The notes beneath the pieces were generated by a model, which saw only the letters and a program-made list of their open reading frames with translations, did no database searches and was not told the DNA's origin. Of a stretch of 64,000 nucleotides of DNA, positions 11,001 to 25,500 are shown piece by piece (position 1 is the first letter of the stretch; each line of letters opens with the position of its first letter). Origin of the DNA: Stercorarius parasiticus (taxonomy: Eukaryota; Chordata; Aves; Charadriiformes; Stercorariidae); NCBI GenBank assembly GCA_013396915.1, contig VWZL01000681.1, positions 65,886 through 129,885 of the forward strand. Direction: 5' to 3'. Both the position numbers and the translations under genes were made by a program.

Positions 11001-14000
11001 AAGGCTGATTGCCAGGTGTGAAGGATGGGAAGGATTTTTCCCATACCAACAAACCACTCTGTATAGTTTGGGGTTGGGTTTGTGTTTTTTTTTTTTCCTG
11101 CCTTCATACTCGGCGTCGTCCAGCAGGTCTGGGTTTGTTGGGATTTATATGAGCGTTCCTTGCGACCTTGGGCAGCTTTGCTGTGTGCGGAGGTTGGAAG
11201 GGCCCCAAGGGCTCTGCAACTCGGTAGGACACCAGCAGGTGAATCCTGAGCGTGTATGTATATATATATATAGCAGGACAGGGAATATGCTTCTGCACCT
11301 TGAATGTTTCATGTCTCGCTGTGTCTCCTACCCCAGCAGAGTCCCTTGGGATGGATCAGAGGAAGTATGGCTGTTACTATATACCACATTAGAAGTTATT
11401 ATTCCCAGGTGAGATCCAACTTAGCCAGCAACATTAGCTGGTTTTACCCAAGGGAGATTAACAGCTGTTAAATACAGCTACAGCATCCTCATTTAGCCAA
11501 GAAGCACGTCTCTTACCAGGTACGTACTCAGGGCTGGCTCTGCTCACACAGCTGCGCCTTAATAACACTTTTCTTTCAGAATTTCAGGGGATATTGAAGG
11601 TTTTTCTGTGACTTTGCTATTCTGAACTCATTTCTAGAAGGCTTATTCATTTTTTCTGTTCCTCAGAGCTATGAGGTGTAACTCTGTTCAAAGACAAGGA
11701 GGTTATGCAGGAGCATAACCCACCCTGTGGAATGTGGGTGTTTGCTGTTCTTTGTAGTCTGGCAGAAACTTGTACTAAATCCTCAAAAAGTTACCAGTGA
11801 AATGCTGAAATTCTCCTCCCTATGACTGATATATTTAACGGGCTCTCACAAATTCATTCAGAATCAGGCTAAGCATATCCAGTAGTATCAAAATTAAGGT
11901 GACGTGCTTTCCCAGCCCACAGATAAGCAATATTTCTGAGAGGTCAACAACATAGAAGAGAATTTTCTAACAATAAAATATTAAATTACGTCTGTTGCAA
12001 CATACAGTTAACCACGAAACTTCACCGTTTTTTCTCCAACTGTACCATACATACATCTTAAGTTTCTCTTGCATGGATTTATTCTAGTATAGTTAGAAGA
12101 GAGATCAAAACTGGCCTTACAGCTCAAAGCTAGTTACAAACTTAACTATGAGGAGACTAGTGTCTCTCCATAATTAGCCCATCAAACAGGGAATGTACTT
12201 GTCAGCCAGTGAATGCATATACAATTATTCAGCAATGTTTAAAGGAGTAAAGGAATAAACATGATCAAAGAGCATCCAAGAATTAGGGATATATCATTTT
12301 AATCTCTGAAAATTGCGCTACACATCAAATGCATGACAAATAGAATAAATAACGGACAAATTTGATTTATAAAGTTTGAATACCACCTAGGGGTTATGGT
12401 GACATCATGCAGCAAAAAAGAACCAGAAAATAAGATTAAATTTCACCTTCAAAATTTACCAATTTTTATTTTCTGTACTGCTGAAAAGTACATTGAAAGG
12501 GATCTCAAAACTACATATTTCACAGACCCACAGCTCATGTCTGTGTTTTTTGTTAACTGTTCAAATCCCACAGACTGTTGAAGGAAGCCATAACCTATCC
12601 TGGTAATTACAATTGTCTCCACACTCCTTCATGCCTATTTTTGGTTGATCTTAACATCATAGCTACTCTTCCTTATTTCCGAAAGTTACCGCCACAGTTA
12701 AGAGAGTTCCTTCCAGACTTTTTAGGTGCTTGCAAAACCCAGTAGAAGCGTGAGTGATTTCTGCTGTGTGTTTGATCATACAGGGCAAGGCGTTCTCAAA
12801 CCTCCCGGTCACCACCTGCTCCAAGTGCTCATACCTCTGCACAGGTGAGATAAGCCGGGCCGGTCTCCCTGGGCCCGTATCCCTACAGCGGAGCTGGTTC
12901 CCGGCTCACACCACACAGTATCAGCCTCTGACATCTACGCAGATATGAAAGACTCCCACAGCAATTCTCCTTGCTATCAGGTGGTTGGATCTTGAGCTGT
13001 TTAGTTGCGTTAGATCAACCATTGTGTATTTACACCAGCCGGATACTGAGGCGTTTGGGTAACTTGTTGAGTCAGAAAGAACAAAGAGAGAAATCCTTGA
13101 TGCAGTCCAGCTCAGAAGCAACAACACTGGCACGCTCTTCATGTTTGTTGTTGTTTAAGTTAAAGCAAAACAATCAGCCGGTGAAGAGCAAACCTGAACT
13201 CAGCCTCTTTTTTCTGTTTCATGCTAAGTTTAAGATGTGACTGTGAACCGTCCCTCTCACGTTTTATGTGGGATGAAACAGTTCAAAATTCGGTTTGTAC
13301 TGCATCTGGCCAGGTGGCAGCATGAATGCGCTGGTGGCTTTGGGAAAGGAGGTCCATGCAGCAAGAAAGGACAATGTAGACGGGACAATAGGATGGGACA
13401 GTGCAGCTTCTGCATGGTGACATTAACAGACTTTTACACGTAATGCTATTTATGGACCAAACTCCTGTCCTTGCATGTTCTGTGTGAAGATACTGTGCAG
13501 CGAGACTGCACATAAACATTCATATAAATAAGTCTGCCATTACAGAAAAAAGATGCTGAGAAATCATCATGTAAAGGATGTCTGCCCCTCTGAACTCATG
13601 CAGCCCTGCAACAGGACCCCAACTCAACCAGAGCCTTTCAGATGAATCTTCATCAGCCTGTTGATTCCACCTCGAAACAAAAAAAAAAGTTTTTAAATTC
13701 CAAATCCAGGCTCTACTGTCTTTTTTGAAATAAAAACACTGAAAATGACAGAGAATGGAAATGAAAGGGTTGATGAACAGCTATCCTCCTTGCCCGCTGG
13801 CAGGATGCGTTATTTTCTTCAGGCTTGTATTTGTCCAACAGCCTTTCTGTTGCAGCAAGCTCTGTGTGTCTTCCCAGATCCTTGGGAGAAGTCGCGGGGG
13901 GGAGGTTCCCCCCTTCAGGGACACCCTTCAGGGTGTTGGCTTCCCATTCTCCATGGGCACTCGCCATTCCCAGCGCCCTGCAGGCTCCCTCCCCGTGTTG

Positions 14001-14123
14001 CCTCTTGCTCCTGCCTGCCCGGGGAGGCACCCGGGAAAGTTTTCCCACAACTTGCTCCCGGGGATGAGCCAAGCTCTCCCTGTTCTTTACACAGGTTCCC
14101 ACAATTGGATCCCTCACCACAAA
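8037..14123. other. non-coding, nothing recognised
   Basis: Includes A- and T-runs, a CA/TA-rich patch at 10620-10705, and a (TA)n stretch near 11256-11271. The minus-strand frames at 8345-8665 and the plus-strand frame at 10930-11412 show no domain, and their sequence is explained by purine/pyrimidine-rich tracts. The 8820-9130 stretch is AT-rich and of high complexity, as conserved non-coding DNA often is, but this cannot be tested from one genome. Confidence 0.5.
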
Positions 14124-14599
14124 AAAGACACTGAGATTCTGGAGCAGGTCCAGAGAAGGGCAACGAAGCTGGTGAGGGGTCTGGAGAACAAGTCTTACGA
14201 GGAGTGGCTGAGGGAATTGGGGTTGTTTAGTCTGGAGAAAAGGAGGCTGAGGGGAGACCTTATCGCTCTCTACAGCTACCTGAAAGGAGGTTGCAGAGAG
14301 CTGGGGGTTGGCCTCTTCTCCCAAGTAACAGGTGATAGGACAAGAGGAAATGGCCTTAAGTTGCAGCAGGGGAGGTTTAGATTGGATATTAGGAAAAATT
14401 TTTACACTGAAAGGGTTATCAAGCATTGGAACAGGCTGCTGAGGGAAGTGGTTGAGGCACCATCCCTGGAGGTATTTAAAAGACAGGTAGACACAGTGCT
14501 TAGTGATATGGTTTAGTGATGGTTTTTGTCAGTGTTAGGTTGACGGTTGGACTCGATGATCTGAAAGGTCTCTCCCAATCTAGGCGATTCTATGATTCT
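14124..14599 (+). mobile_element. CR1 LINE, 5'-truncated, with open ORF2 C-terminus and 3' tail
   Basis: About 475 bases of CR1. The translated segment runs [40 protein letters not shown], then [20 protein letters not shown], and stops at the TAG at 14514-14516. The usual 3' non-coding end follows ('ttggactcgatgatctgaaagg', then 'gattctatgattct'). The frame is uninterrupted and extends upstream past the element only by chance. Compared with the copy at 4.7 kb, the middle segment and 3' end differ enough to suggest another CR1 subfamily. It is truncated downstream of the RT catalytic motif, so it is inactive. Confidence 0.93.
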
Positions 14600-17500
14600 T
14601 TTTCGATGCCTTTCTTGGCTACGTCTTTAAAAGGAAGATGACATACATTGATGAAAAACCAGCAAGCAAACGCATAAACCAGATGCCATCTATCACCGGT
14701 CTCCCTGTCCTCAAGTAACTGACAACTCAGCTTTATTCCCTCTCCTGCTCTGTAGCTCATGGTGTGCCTTGAAGCTCACTGAAAAACAGGTATTGATCCA
14801 AGATGCTGCAAGGACAGAGCCTTTCGAGCAGCTTTGTGCCATCGTTTTCCCTGAGGATGTGAAAATATAGAAAGGCTGGGTCAGCTGGGAGGGAGCCTGG
14901 CCTTTGCCCTGGGTGGGCACAGGAGTGGCAACGTCTGCCCAAACTGAATACGCCCAGGACACAATCCCTCTGCAGACTCACTGGCAGGAAACATTTGCTG
15001 TCCACAAAGGTATATTTTTTATCGCTCAGCCACTCTCAACTAGATTAAGGGGTTTTTTTATTACCTTCATCAACTTAGTCTCTGTCACTTTCAATTATAC
15101 CGACTCATATCTAAGAATAATGCTAATTATTTTAATGTGTTTGCTGTAAATCTAGCCTATGCTAATGGACATAATGCAAATCATTTGTGACCTGAATCTT
15201 GAATTGTAATTAAAAAATGCTTTGTATTGTTTGTATTGCCATAGTGTTCGAAAACCAACGAGGATCGGGATGTGCCAGTAGAATTACATCAGACACATAA
15301 GAAGACTGGCTTCCTGCCTCAAATACTTCCCAAATAAAAGATCGAAAAATGGATTGAAATGATGGCAGGTCCTGTATGGTTCTTTCAGACATCTCTTCTG
15401 TCAGACATGCAACATTAAACGACGAGGAAAATGAAAAAACATCGACAAGAAATGGTTAATATAGGTAATTTTCATAGCAGTTTGGTTTGTTCAAAATAAG
15501 TATATCTAATGTAGAACTAACAGATCTTAGCAGCAGCTCACTTTTGGGGTGCAGGGACACAGGCAGCAGACCTTTCACAAACATTTCAGAAAATACAAAG
15601 CTGTTGAATTTAGAAAAAAAATATTCAGTTTTATTTAGATTTTCCAGAGGTATTTTAATCGAGGTTTTCATTTTTTCATCTTGCAAGTTTTAAATATAAA
15701 ATATTACTCCCTGAGTTAAAACGGCATAAGAGGACTAAAATCTGCCTTCTAAAGAAAAAGATATCGCAGCCAATTTGTAGAGAGATTAATAGCCTGTGCA
15801 GTTACACCAGATTCTTAGAATAAGGCAAACTGAGAACTAAACATATATCAGCTACTTACAAGCTGGAAGATACCACAGGTAAAAATGAGATACCAGTGAC
15901 AGCAAGTCACAAAATGGCCATAATAAGTCTAAGATCTTTCTATGATTTTTTAAGGGTTGGGATACAGAAAAGAACGGTTGGAAAATATTTCTATAAAACT
16001 TTAAGCCAGCGAAGAAACAACAGTCAAAAATAAATAGGTGGCTGTGGGTAGGATTTTGACATCTGCTGAGAAACTAAATACCAGAAACAGGTCACACAGG
16101 AGCATGACTTTACCTACTCATGGCCCCATCCAGCTGAGGACCTCACACCTATGGCTTGGTCCAGAACACTGGCTCTTGCTGTTGTCGCTTTTTTCACACA
16201 TCTGTATTTAAAGATTTGTTTTCAGTGTTGCACAGGGAATCACAACCAGGCCCTTCCCTTTCAAGGCTCTTTGTAGTGTGTATAGTGTCTTTATAGTGTG
16301 TATAGTACCTCTTAGACTGCAGAGACCTCTTGCCTTGCTGTAGGCCGTATGAATATTATTTGCTGCAGTAGATAATTCCCGCCCAGCCTCACTTACAGCA
16401 TGAATGTTGAGGGTGAGTGGTCATACCTGGCCAAAAGCTAACAGAAGGTGCCAATTTCATCTTCTAAAGCTTACGAAGGCACTGGACCTGAAACTACCTG
16501 AGCAAACATGTCAGCAAGTAGCTGCTATTAACCAACAGAGAGGCAACCTGACTTACTGTCTTGCAATAAGCTTACATGATAAATGAAACCAAAACCAAGA
16601 CCCTGATCCTAAATCTTTGTGTCAGGAAAATAGAAAATAAGTAGCACTTTGATATGTAAAGCAATAAAACAGTGTTTCTCTATTTGTCACAATTACCAAG
16701 GGACATACTTTTGGGTAGGGAATGCTTCTGGACAGCTGCATTATCATCCCCAAGCATGTGTGATCTGTTGTGACGGGATCGATATTACAGGGTATCTCTT
16801 TTTTTGCTGTTCTTAGACAAGTCTAAAAAAATGTTCCTTTGTACAGTGACAGTCATCTAAGTGGAAGAAGTGGTACACCACATACAGATGTGCATCTCGA
16901 GAAGTCCATATCCCTAGATATTTATGGTCTGTAAAAGATCTCATCCACTAATCGTTCACAAGTCATGTTACTTTTGGCAAAAAGTTTCGTGAAAACATTT
17001 AAATTTTCTTTCAACGTTAGCGTATGGCTTAACTTTCCATCCTGCTCTTAACAGCCCTAAATCTGGAAGACAATCCCTACCTTGCTTATAGGTATCTTGG
17101 AGAAAGAAATATCAAGCAAATGCCTGTGATGGGTTTTCTAAACCAAGAGGTTCTGGGAGCAACTCACTTGACCCAGAACTGCAGGCACTGGGACCTCAGG
17201 GGCAAGTTCTCTGCCTGCAGAGTGAAGGGGAAGAATGGGCAGAATATCCTGTTGAAATAATACGGAAAAGCTTTTTGGCTGTGTGGTGCCAGTTTTGTTA
17301 TGTTAGTGTGGTTCAAGGTGTCTTTTCGTGCCAGGCTGGTGGTGATGCCAGTATTCACTTTCAAAAATATGGAAGAAGGGGCAGGTGGACAGTCAATAGG
17401 GGTTACTGCTGGTAACTCCTATTTGAACTGAGTGTTGACATCAAATATTTTCTTGTCATCCTGATCAAGATGGGGAACACTTGAGATGTGGACCTGAATC

Positions 17501-19420
17501 TCCCCAAATGCAGGCTACCTGGCACATTAGCTTCCCCTTCCCCTATAAAACCCTATCACACAGGAGAAAACTTTTTTACAAGGTATCCCTAGCAAATTTG
17601 CTTTTCCTTGTGGCTAGAAACTGTAGTGACCTCAGCAAATTTGCTGTCTCGCTTAACTGATCTCACCCGACAGAACAGTTGAGCTCAGTCACTGTGTCCT
17701 CGATTCAGCCTGAGAAGAGACGGAGCAATAACCTCCATCCTAAGCCTCCTGAGAGTACTTGTCCGTGCACTTGCAAAACAACGTGCTCATCTAGGTATCT
17801 CCCAAACACACACCACGCGGGAGGCAAAAACCAGGGAAGGTGCTGAAACGTGTTCCAGATAGCTTGCTTTGTAGGTCATTTTCCATAGCCAGATGAATTT
17901 AAAATAGAAAATTCAGGTTTTAGTCACATAAATACGTGGCATTTCTACTTATTTCCATTCATTTTGCAAACTGATTTAAAGCCTTTATCATGATTTTACT
18001 CTCCAGGACAACATTTTAAAAAATTTTTTTTAAAAATTCCCCTGAGACTGCTTTACAGGACTTCTCTCTTCCCTCATTCCTTCCTCCTCTACTGTCCTTT
18101 CTGTTTCCACTGACTCATCATTACTAGGGTGTATGTACATTTAGCAGGGCCTCCTTTTGCTTCTTTACCCCACAGCCAATCAGCCTGTGAAACTAATTCT
18201 GTTCCTAGACCAACACAAAATTACTGGAGTAATTAATCTTGTTTCAAATTCTGGCCATCTGTACGGAATCTCAAAAGACAGGTGCTTAAAATTATCTTTG
18301 AGAATACCTGTGGAAAAATACCGATCACACAGCTATTTGCATTCCTCCAACATTAAACGCAGAGAGGGGGAGCTTTGAAAATTCTGGCATAGATTTCAAT
18401 GCTTTCTGCAACAATCTTAGATAAAATGCATTGTGTGCGCGCTTCAAAACTCCACTTCAAACACTTGTGCCAGCGAAATGCTGCCATTTTAATTCTGAGC
18501 AAACAGTGGATCACCTGCTGAGTCCAATGTTAGGTCTAAAGTTTTCTGTCATTTAAAAGCAGTCTTCTGACTTAAATATAAAATCAGTGGCTTACACAGT
18601 GAATCATTATAAATCTCTTGCAAGCTTTTAAATCAATCAGTCAAGCTTAGGAAGCAGTGATTTGGAGAATCATAGCTCTGAGGCTTTGGGGCCTTTTTGT
18701 GCAAGGGTAATAAAAATAAATGATTTTGTAGCTTTTAGGAATAGCGGTTAGTTTGTGTTTTACCACCCAAGGAGTACCCAGGTTTGTCTAAGTAGGTTTA
18801 CCACAATATTTGAAAAAAATCTGTGACTTAATATTATTTTCAAACTCCAAAAGAGAGAATAACACACATCCAAAAAAAGTGCATTTAATCTGTTTAACCA
18901 TAAAACTCTGTCTAAAATGATGCTTTGCTCAGAGATAAATTATTTTCTGGCTAATAATGAAGACTGAAAATTGTAAATGCTTTTCCGTGCAAGGGCAGCT
19001 AGAGAATTGCTGCACTGGTGGCAAAGGTACTGCCACCTAGAATTAAAAATGCTTAGCATTTTCCATAAATACAACAATGTTCTCGGCTGCTCATAACTTT
19101 GGCAGAGCTGAATCATGAAGCTGTAATTTTCTGTGCTTCTGCCTGGTTATAGCTTGTTTGTTGGAGACGAAGCATCAATTCAGCAAAGGACTTTGGAAGT
19201 TTTTCAGAACAAGATTAGAGAAAATTTTTTATTCATGAAAACTGTCCTTGACTCCATATATCTTCCACAAATTTTCCCATTTGGATAGGGACCGTTGGCC
19301 ATCAATTGTGCTTTTTAGTTACCTTCATAACCCCTAGTGTTGGATGAAAAATGCATCTTTGTGAGAAGCGCTATAGTGTTTGATTTGCTCTGTCTCTGCT
19401 TGCTTTTCTGCATGTTTATA
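14600..19420. other. non-coding, nothing recognised apart from a 20-bp duplication
   Basis: AT-rich with no open frame above about 85 codons and no named repeat. A/T-only self-complementary sequence lies at 18013-18040. The 18480-18700 segment is complex AT-rich DNA without repeats, possibly conserved but untestable here. Confidence 0.5.
16270..16309. repeat. two-copy 20-bp tandem duplication
   Basis: Unit 1 (16270-16289) and unit 2 (16290-16309) are directly adjacent and differ at three of 20 positions. Both contain 'tagtgtgtatagt'. This is probably a slippage duplication. Confidence 0.8.
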
Positions 19421-19530
19421 CATATATATATGTATGTGCATACATTATTTACATATGTGTATGTATTTATATGTATATGTACTTTCATATACAAAGAATA
19501 TATATGTATATGTGTATATATTTTTCTCTT
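19421..19530. repeat. TA/TATG-rich low-complexity tract
   Basis: Alternating 'tatatg', 'gtatat' and 'catata' words, interrupted by 'catacattatttac' and 'actttcatatacaaagaa'. It resembles a decayed (TATG)n or (TA)n microsatellite. Open frames on both strands here are products of this tract. Confidence 0.75.
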
Positions 19531-22500
19531 TGTCTTTTTTTTTCTGTTAAAAAAGGTCTGCCTAAGCAGCAGAGAGGGAGACGTCCTGTTCATTTTGTTC
19601 TGGCATCTCCACTCTGGCTGAGGTGAAACTTCCAGAAAGAGAGGGCCGCACCTTTCCCTGAGAATGAGATTTCTGTCCTGGGAAAGGGAGGACATGAAGA
19701 TGGGAAGACGGGAAGACGTGGGTACGCACAGGGTGGGCTGGGGGCCTCCTGAAGGAGCCAAGGGCCCGGATTAGGCAGGGAGGGTGGGGGGAGGTGCAGC
19801 CCAGCCTTCGGGGTGACAGAAAGTAGGAGATTTTTCCTGGGACCAGGGGGGGTTGCATGGAGTTTGTGTAGCTTTGTGAGGAAAAGAATCTTGCCACTCT
19901 GGAAAGGCGGGACGGGGAAAACCAAGAATCAGCCTAGAAAGACACAATGTGGAGAGAGAGATTTGTTTTCAGATCTTTTACTTTAAGCAGTGCCACTGGA
20001 TATACTCTCTAAGGACAGAATGATTATTCTTTTTTCCGGGTTATATATTAAAATTATGTATTTTAACCAAACCAAGCTTTACCGACTGGAAGCCCCGAGG
20101 TGCATCTTGGCACGCTCGCTACACCGTGTCCCCACCGCAAGGATCTGGCTGAACCCAGGTCCTGCTGCCCCACCACTTCCAAGGGCGTCAGTCCCTGCTC
20201 TGGTCTGGGATCTGCATCTGTCCCTCAGCTGCTGGCAGAGCTATGGGCTCTGCTGAGGTCTCCTCAAGCTGGGTGCCCAGCTGGCTCTCTGTAATACAAA
20301 AGAAGGAAGAGAAAGACTTCAGGGATCCGTGAGTCATTTTCCTCCTCCCCAGCAACACAAAGCACCTCTGGACCTGGAGGACTACACTCTGTGCCACATT
20401 CCTAACTCACTGCTGTGTTTCAAAAGGGAAAGAGGCACCGAGAACAACAACAAAAAAAAAAAAAAAAAAGACGGTTAATTGCTTTATATTCACTGTGATT
20501 TTTCCTGATGTGGTGTTTGTGACTGTGTGAGGAAACCAGGGAGCAGCCCATCATTACAGCGCAGGAGAAGCCATGTGCAATCAGCACAATATTCCATCTG
20601 TTTCGGTCATCTGCCTTTGATAGCATCTACTGGTGGCTAAATCAAGATATAAACTCACTAATGGACAGTTACAAAATTTCCCCTGGAAACCAAGTTCTTC
20701 TGCCCTCTCTGGTGACTTATGTCTTAAACTATAAAATGGGTAGGGACAGACATTCTAAAATTATTTTATCAAACACAACAGTGCACACAGTCCTTTTGTG
20801 CAACTATGCTTTTAAAGTTATGTTCTTGGAACGAATACCAGGCCCTTGGCCCCCGTCATCTCTTATGATAATGAGTTTCACGTATTAATTATACATTGTG
20901 TAAAAGAACATTTCCTTTGATCCATGCTCTCTGCTTGCATGGAAACCTCCTTCCTCCTTGCGTGATGGGGGGAGGCGGGTTGCAGCCAGCCCCTCACCTG
21001 CGCTGCTCTTGGCTTCAGTGACACTGGGAAGTGCTCAGCCCCCCTGCAAGAAAAAGGCTAACTGTGTGACTTCTTGTGGATTTAGGAGCCCAAAGTTACA
21101 TATTCTGTGTTAAAACAGTTCTGCAATTAAGCATAACCAATGATTTTCTTTTGCAATGACTGGGCCCCTCCTGCTTTCATATCAGAGTCAGAGGCTATTC
21201 TTACTATTATTACTATATTGCTCAAATTATGCATTAATTTTATCATGTAGGTAATATAAACCCTACTGTGTACACAATGCGCCTAAGATAAACCCTATAC
21301 AGTCAATAGAAGAATATCTCTACTTCTGGTAATCTTCAGATCAGACCTAAGGTTCGTTTTGTTCCTTAACATACACTTTGCTCCAGCAATTTTTGCTTGT
21401 AATTCCCTGAGCTTTGTGCCTTTCTGTCTATGGTATCGCATTAACATACTTTTATTGAATTATATTTCTCATTCATGTTAAACTGAAAAAAATTAAGAGC
21501 TTGCAGCAAACTAAATTCAGGTAGATATAACATCATAGGAGCAGTGTTTGAATAGAATCATGAATCAGGTAATAAATAGCTCTCTTTGATCATTGTTTTT
21601 AAAATCTCTTGAACCATACTTTGATTAGTTCTATTTAATATTTAACATCTGGTTAGTCAATTTCAATCTGCAACGAGCGCTGCTGGAAAAATTCTATGCT
21701 GACTAAATACATTTATAATACTACAAAGCTGACATGTAATTGATTTTAGTTCCCATAAAAGGATTATGTTAACTTTTCTTAATCCATATATTAGGGTTTC
21801 ATGAAGTCCAGTGAATTCACACCAGGGATACTAAGTGTTTATTCCTTATCAATATTTTATGTAAAAATGATAGGATTATATTTTAGCCTAAGTACTTACT
21901 GCTTGCTAGCTTTTCCACTGGAAAACAGCTAAAATGCATAAAATATTACAGTGCTGCTGTAGCATTGGTACAGTGAAGGACTATTTGGTGTTCTCTGGTT
22001 TTATATTAGCCAAATAAAATCATACTGCACTGAAATTTGGTATGGCTGTAAACTACCAGAGATTGTTTCTCCTTCTGCTAAAAGGGTATGATAGATGTAC
22101 ATTTTTTAATTTCCATAATTGAACAAAAAGTATCAGATTACAACCTAGTTAAAGGCTTGATTTAGCAAACATAGTATTTCAGACCAATGTGAGTCATGAA
22201 AATTGCCAGTAGCCATTGATGCTGGCAGTACCCACTTGCCCAAGATTAACTCGGGCAATTTGGTAATCCTGTTTACCTCCAGCCTAACAGAACAAGTACC
22301 ATATTAATAGTAAATTTAATGCCCTTATGCATCTTAAATGAATGCAAAATTAATAAAAGACAAAATCGAAGGTCTTTGCCTATCTGGGGAGAGTTTATTT
22401 TATTTAGTGCTACTTGCCAAGGACTACGTCTCCCCTTTTGTCCTAGTAAACCCATCCCTAATCTAGAATAGTAAATCAAAAAGGGTTTGATCCAAACATT

Positions 22501-25500
22501 GGCCCTAAAGTGAGGAATGAAACAATATCCATCCCACTACATAATATTGGGTCCGGAACCAATGCTTTGCTCTAAGGCCAAGAGCCATTAACCACTTAGA
22601 CTACACCCATTCACAAGAAATTATCTTAGAGAGAGGTAGTTGATGTGGTCTAACCTAGAGTGAGGGGCAACAGTACCTTTGTCACAGTGGTATGCATATC
22701 ATTTTCAGGACTGATGCTAATTTATCATTCTATTACATGAAATTCACATTATTCTTCCTTCTGTTGTAATACTAAATTAATCAAAGCAGCTTAAAATTAT
22801 CTGATCAACATTAGAAACACTTCTGCCATTTCCAGGAACAAATGGAACTACACAACAGTGTTTTTGATCCTTACACTGGTTGTGCTGCAGTGAAGTTGGA
22901 TCTCCATTGCTCATAAAGTATCCCATTATATTTTCCTAGCTATTCCCTTAGATTAAGACTAGCTCAATGAGGTGTTTTACACTGTGAGTGATTTGCTGAA
23001 GACAGGCCTGGGAATGTTATATATGAACCCCTCGGTTATGAACCAGGTTCTCAATTCAGGCAAGGTTGGCCCTTATGAAACAAGGATGCCTAGACGACTT
23101 TATTGGTATAGACTTTCAAGCACTAGACAGTGGTCTTGGGCTTCCTTTTCTTGGGTTTAGATACCTACTTTCCGCTACAGCCCTTCAAAAGGCAATTGAT
23201 GTATTTATTTTTTTTCTGCATCTTGTCCTACATGTTCCTCACAGGAAAGAACCAGGCCGCTGCTTGCAATCGAGAAATGAATTTCTGAGGCAGAAAATTA
23301 CTAAATAATAAGGACAATCAAAAATTAGTGTCTCCAACAATCATATATCCTACTTTATGTTTCCATAAATCATTTTTCTCTGTTCTTTTATCTTCACTAG
23401 AATGCAGATTTACAGCATAATAGTAATATTTACATGAACTAGTAGGCAACTGCACTTTAACTACTTGTTGATGTAAGTCCTCCCTCCCCCTGAAACCACT
23501 CACGCTAATAAAAAAGGAAAGTCTTTCACTTTGGTTTGTCCAGAGCATCCAGAAGATCCCTCTGCTTAACACATAAGCAACAATTCACACATTTGGGCCA
23601 CACACAAATTAATGTTTTACAGAGAAAAGATTCAAATGTCAATTACATCATGCCAACTGTGATATATAAAATTTACATTATTTGCAGTACTAAAAACACT
23701 TGCGAAACATCAAGGCATTTTCTTTGGAACCAGGAGCCTGCAGCCCTGAAAACAGTGGATAATAGTGGAGTTGATTCGTTAGCAGCAATGCTACATTGCT
23801 AGCTCTGAACATTTCTTTTTCAAAGTTAGCATGTGGCATAAAAATGATACATGACTTTGGGGCATATTTCCATGAAAAACATATTCCAGCCTCTGTTCTT
23901 CCTAAGAAAGATCATCCCGTTATATGTTTAGACAACTGAAATAATACAAATATATGATTACATGTCCCTGAACATCGTTCACCTACTAATATTATCCTCT
24001 TCAGAAGTCTGTAGTATAAGGTATGGACAAATTTCTGCCGATTTTACAGAATTCCTCCAAATAGCCATTCCGAACAGACCCGATGTCATGGCCGTGTAAG
24101 GTAGCCAAGCTCACCGCAAAAAGTCCTTCACCCACTAGCGCGGAAAAACGGACCCTGAACTGACAGAAAACCCCTAGGTGGGATATTTAAATCTTAAGTA
24201 AGTAAGTGGTCAGTTAAGTGCCTGCAGAAGCAAGAGGACAGATAGCATATTTGGTATGCTAATAGAAACCTATTTACTGGAGGAAGTGACAAAAACATCA
24301 ATCAAATCAGAAAGGGCTATTAAGAACTGCTAACTCCCTTTCAGATGAGCAATGATTTCCATTGGGAAGTAAATAAATATTCATGACAGAGAGCAGTGAC
24401 AGAAATTTCACCAAAATTACACTCTGGCAAGGCTTTTCCACACCAGACAAATCTTTAGGAAAAGACTGCATTTTGGAAGGGAATCGAATAGTTAGAGAAC
24501 TCTACTCAAGTCCCAGAAAAGTCTTTTTTGTTTTTTTTCTTTTCCGTCCTTGGAAATCTGCTGTAGACATTGTATTTCAATATTGCCCAGTAAGTCACCC
24601 AAAACTGAGATTTTTAAGGATTTAAAGATCACTTTGATAACATTAGAAGCCCCAACTCCCTCATACTTGTTTTGGTATCTTCTCAAAAATATCTTTTTAT
24701 TTTTCCCAAGATAAAAAATCTTGCAAAAATTAACAGTAGAACCTGATATCCCACATCATTTGAAAACAAGGTTTGAGCTTTTTTATGTAGATATTCTGCC
24801 TACAGAGCTCTAAATTTATCGACAGTACAAAGTAAAAAGGGCCATTAAGCATTTACAATGTCCCAGAACCAGATTGGAAAACAAACACTTGCTGGCTTTT
24901 CCTTTATTTCTGTACAAAAGAAATAAATCTTTACCTCCTATTTCCTCCTTTCAGGCTGACACATGGGAAGGCAAATTCTGTCTTCATCTATCTCCTTTTT
25001 ACCTGTTCAGGAAAAGAATATTTTTGTCCTTTTTTAAGAAAAAAAAATCAATGCAGGTTAATAAATATAACAGCTCACATTGCATTAGTACAGTAGTAAT
25101 GTAACCTAAAATTAAATAACCTACTTACAAATATGGCAGCCTTCCATGCCAAGTTTCAGCCTGGAGCAAATTTTTATGGTTAAGTTATGAACCTCTGAAA
25201 TACTGACATGTCCTTAATATGCTGCCTTAAATGTCTCCATCTTTACCATTCGCTTCTTTTTAATACCAGTTAAGGGATATTTTTCAGATAGCTTTGCAGA
25301 TTGGTTACTTGCATGGAGTTAGTTGGTAAAAATAAAGGCTTACGCCTTGTCTCAGTGCATGGAAGAAGAGATTTTTTGATAGAGAAGCGGAATATTTTGC
25401 CTGAGATCTTCAGTGGAAAGAGGAAAAGGATACCCTGGATCATTTCCTCAAAAGCCTTCTCCTTTATCAAGATTGCATGCCAAACTCAGAGGAGGAAGAG

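Noticed and set aside
11185..11240. 'ggttggaagggcccc', like the reverse complement of a CR1 3' end
   Set aside because: Similarity stops after about 20 bases, and there is no octamer tail or downstream CR1 sequence.
13713..14426. 237-codon minus-strand open frame overlapping the CR1 at 14.1 kb
   Set aside because: It reads antisense through the CR1 ORF2 C-terminus and GC-rich flank; the plus-strand CR1 protein explains the lack of stops.
19315..19925. Overlapping open frames of 94-148 codons on both strands
   Set aside because: Part is the TA-rich tract and part a G-rich stretch read as Pro/Ser on the minus strand; several frames are open at once, which argues against coding.
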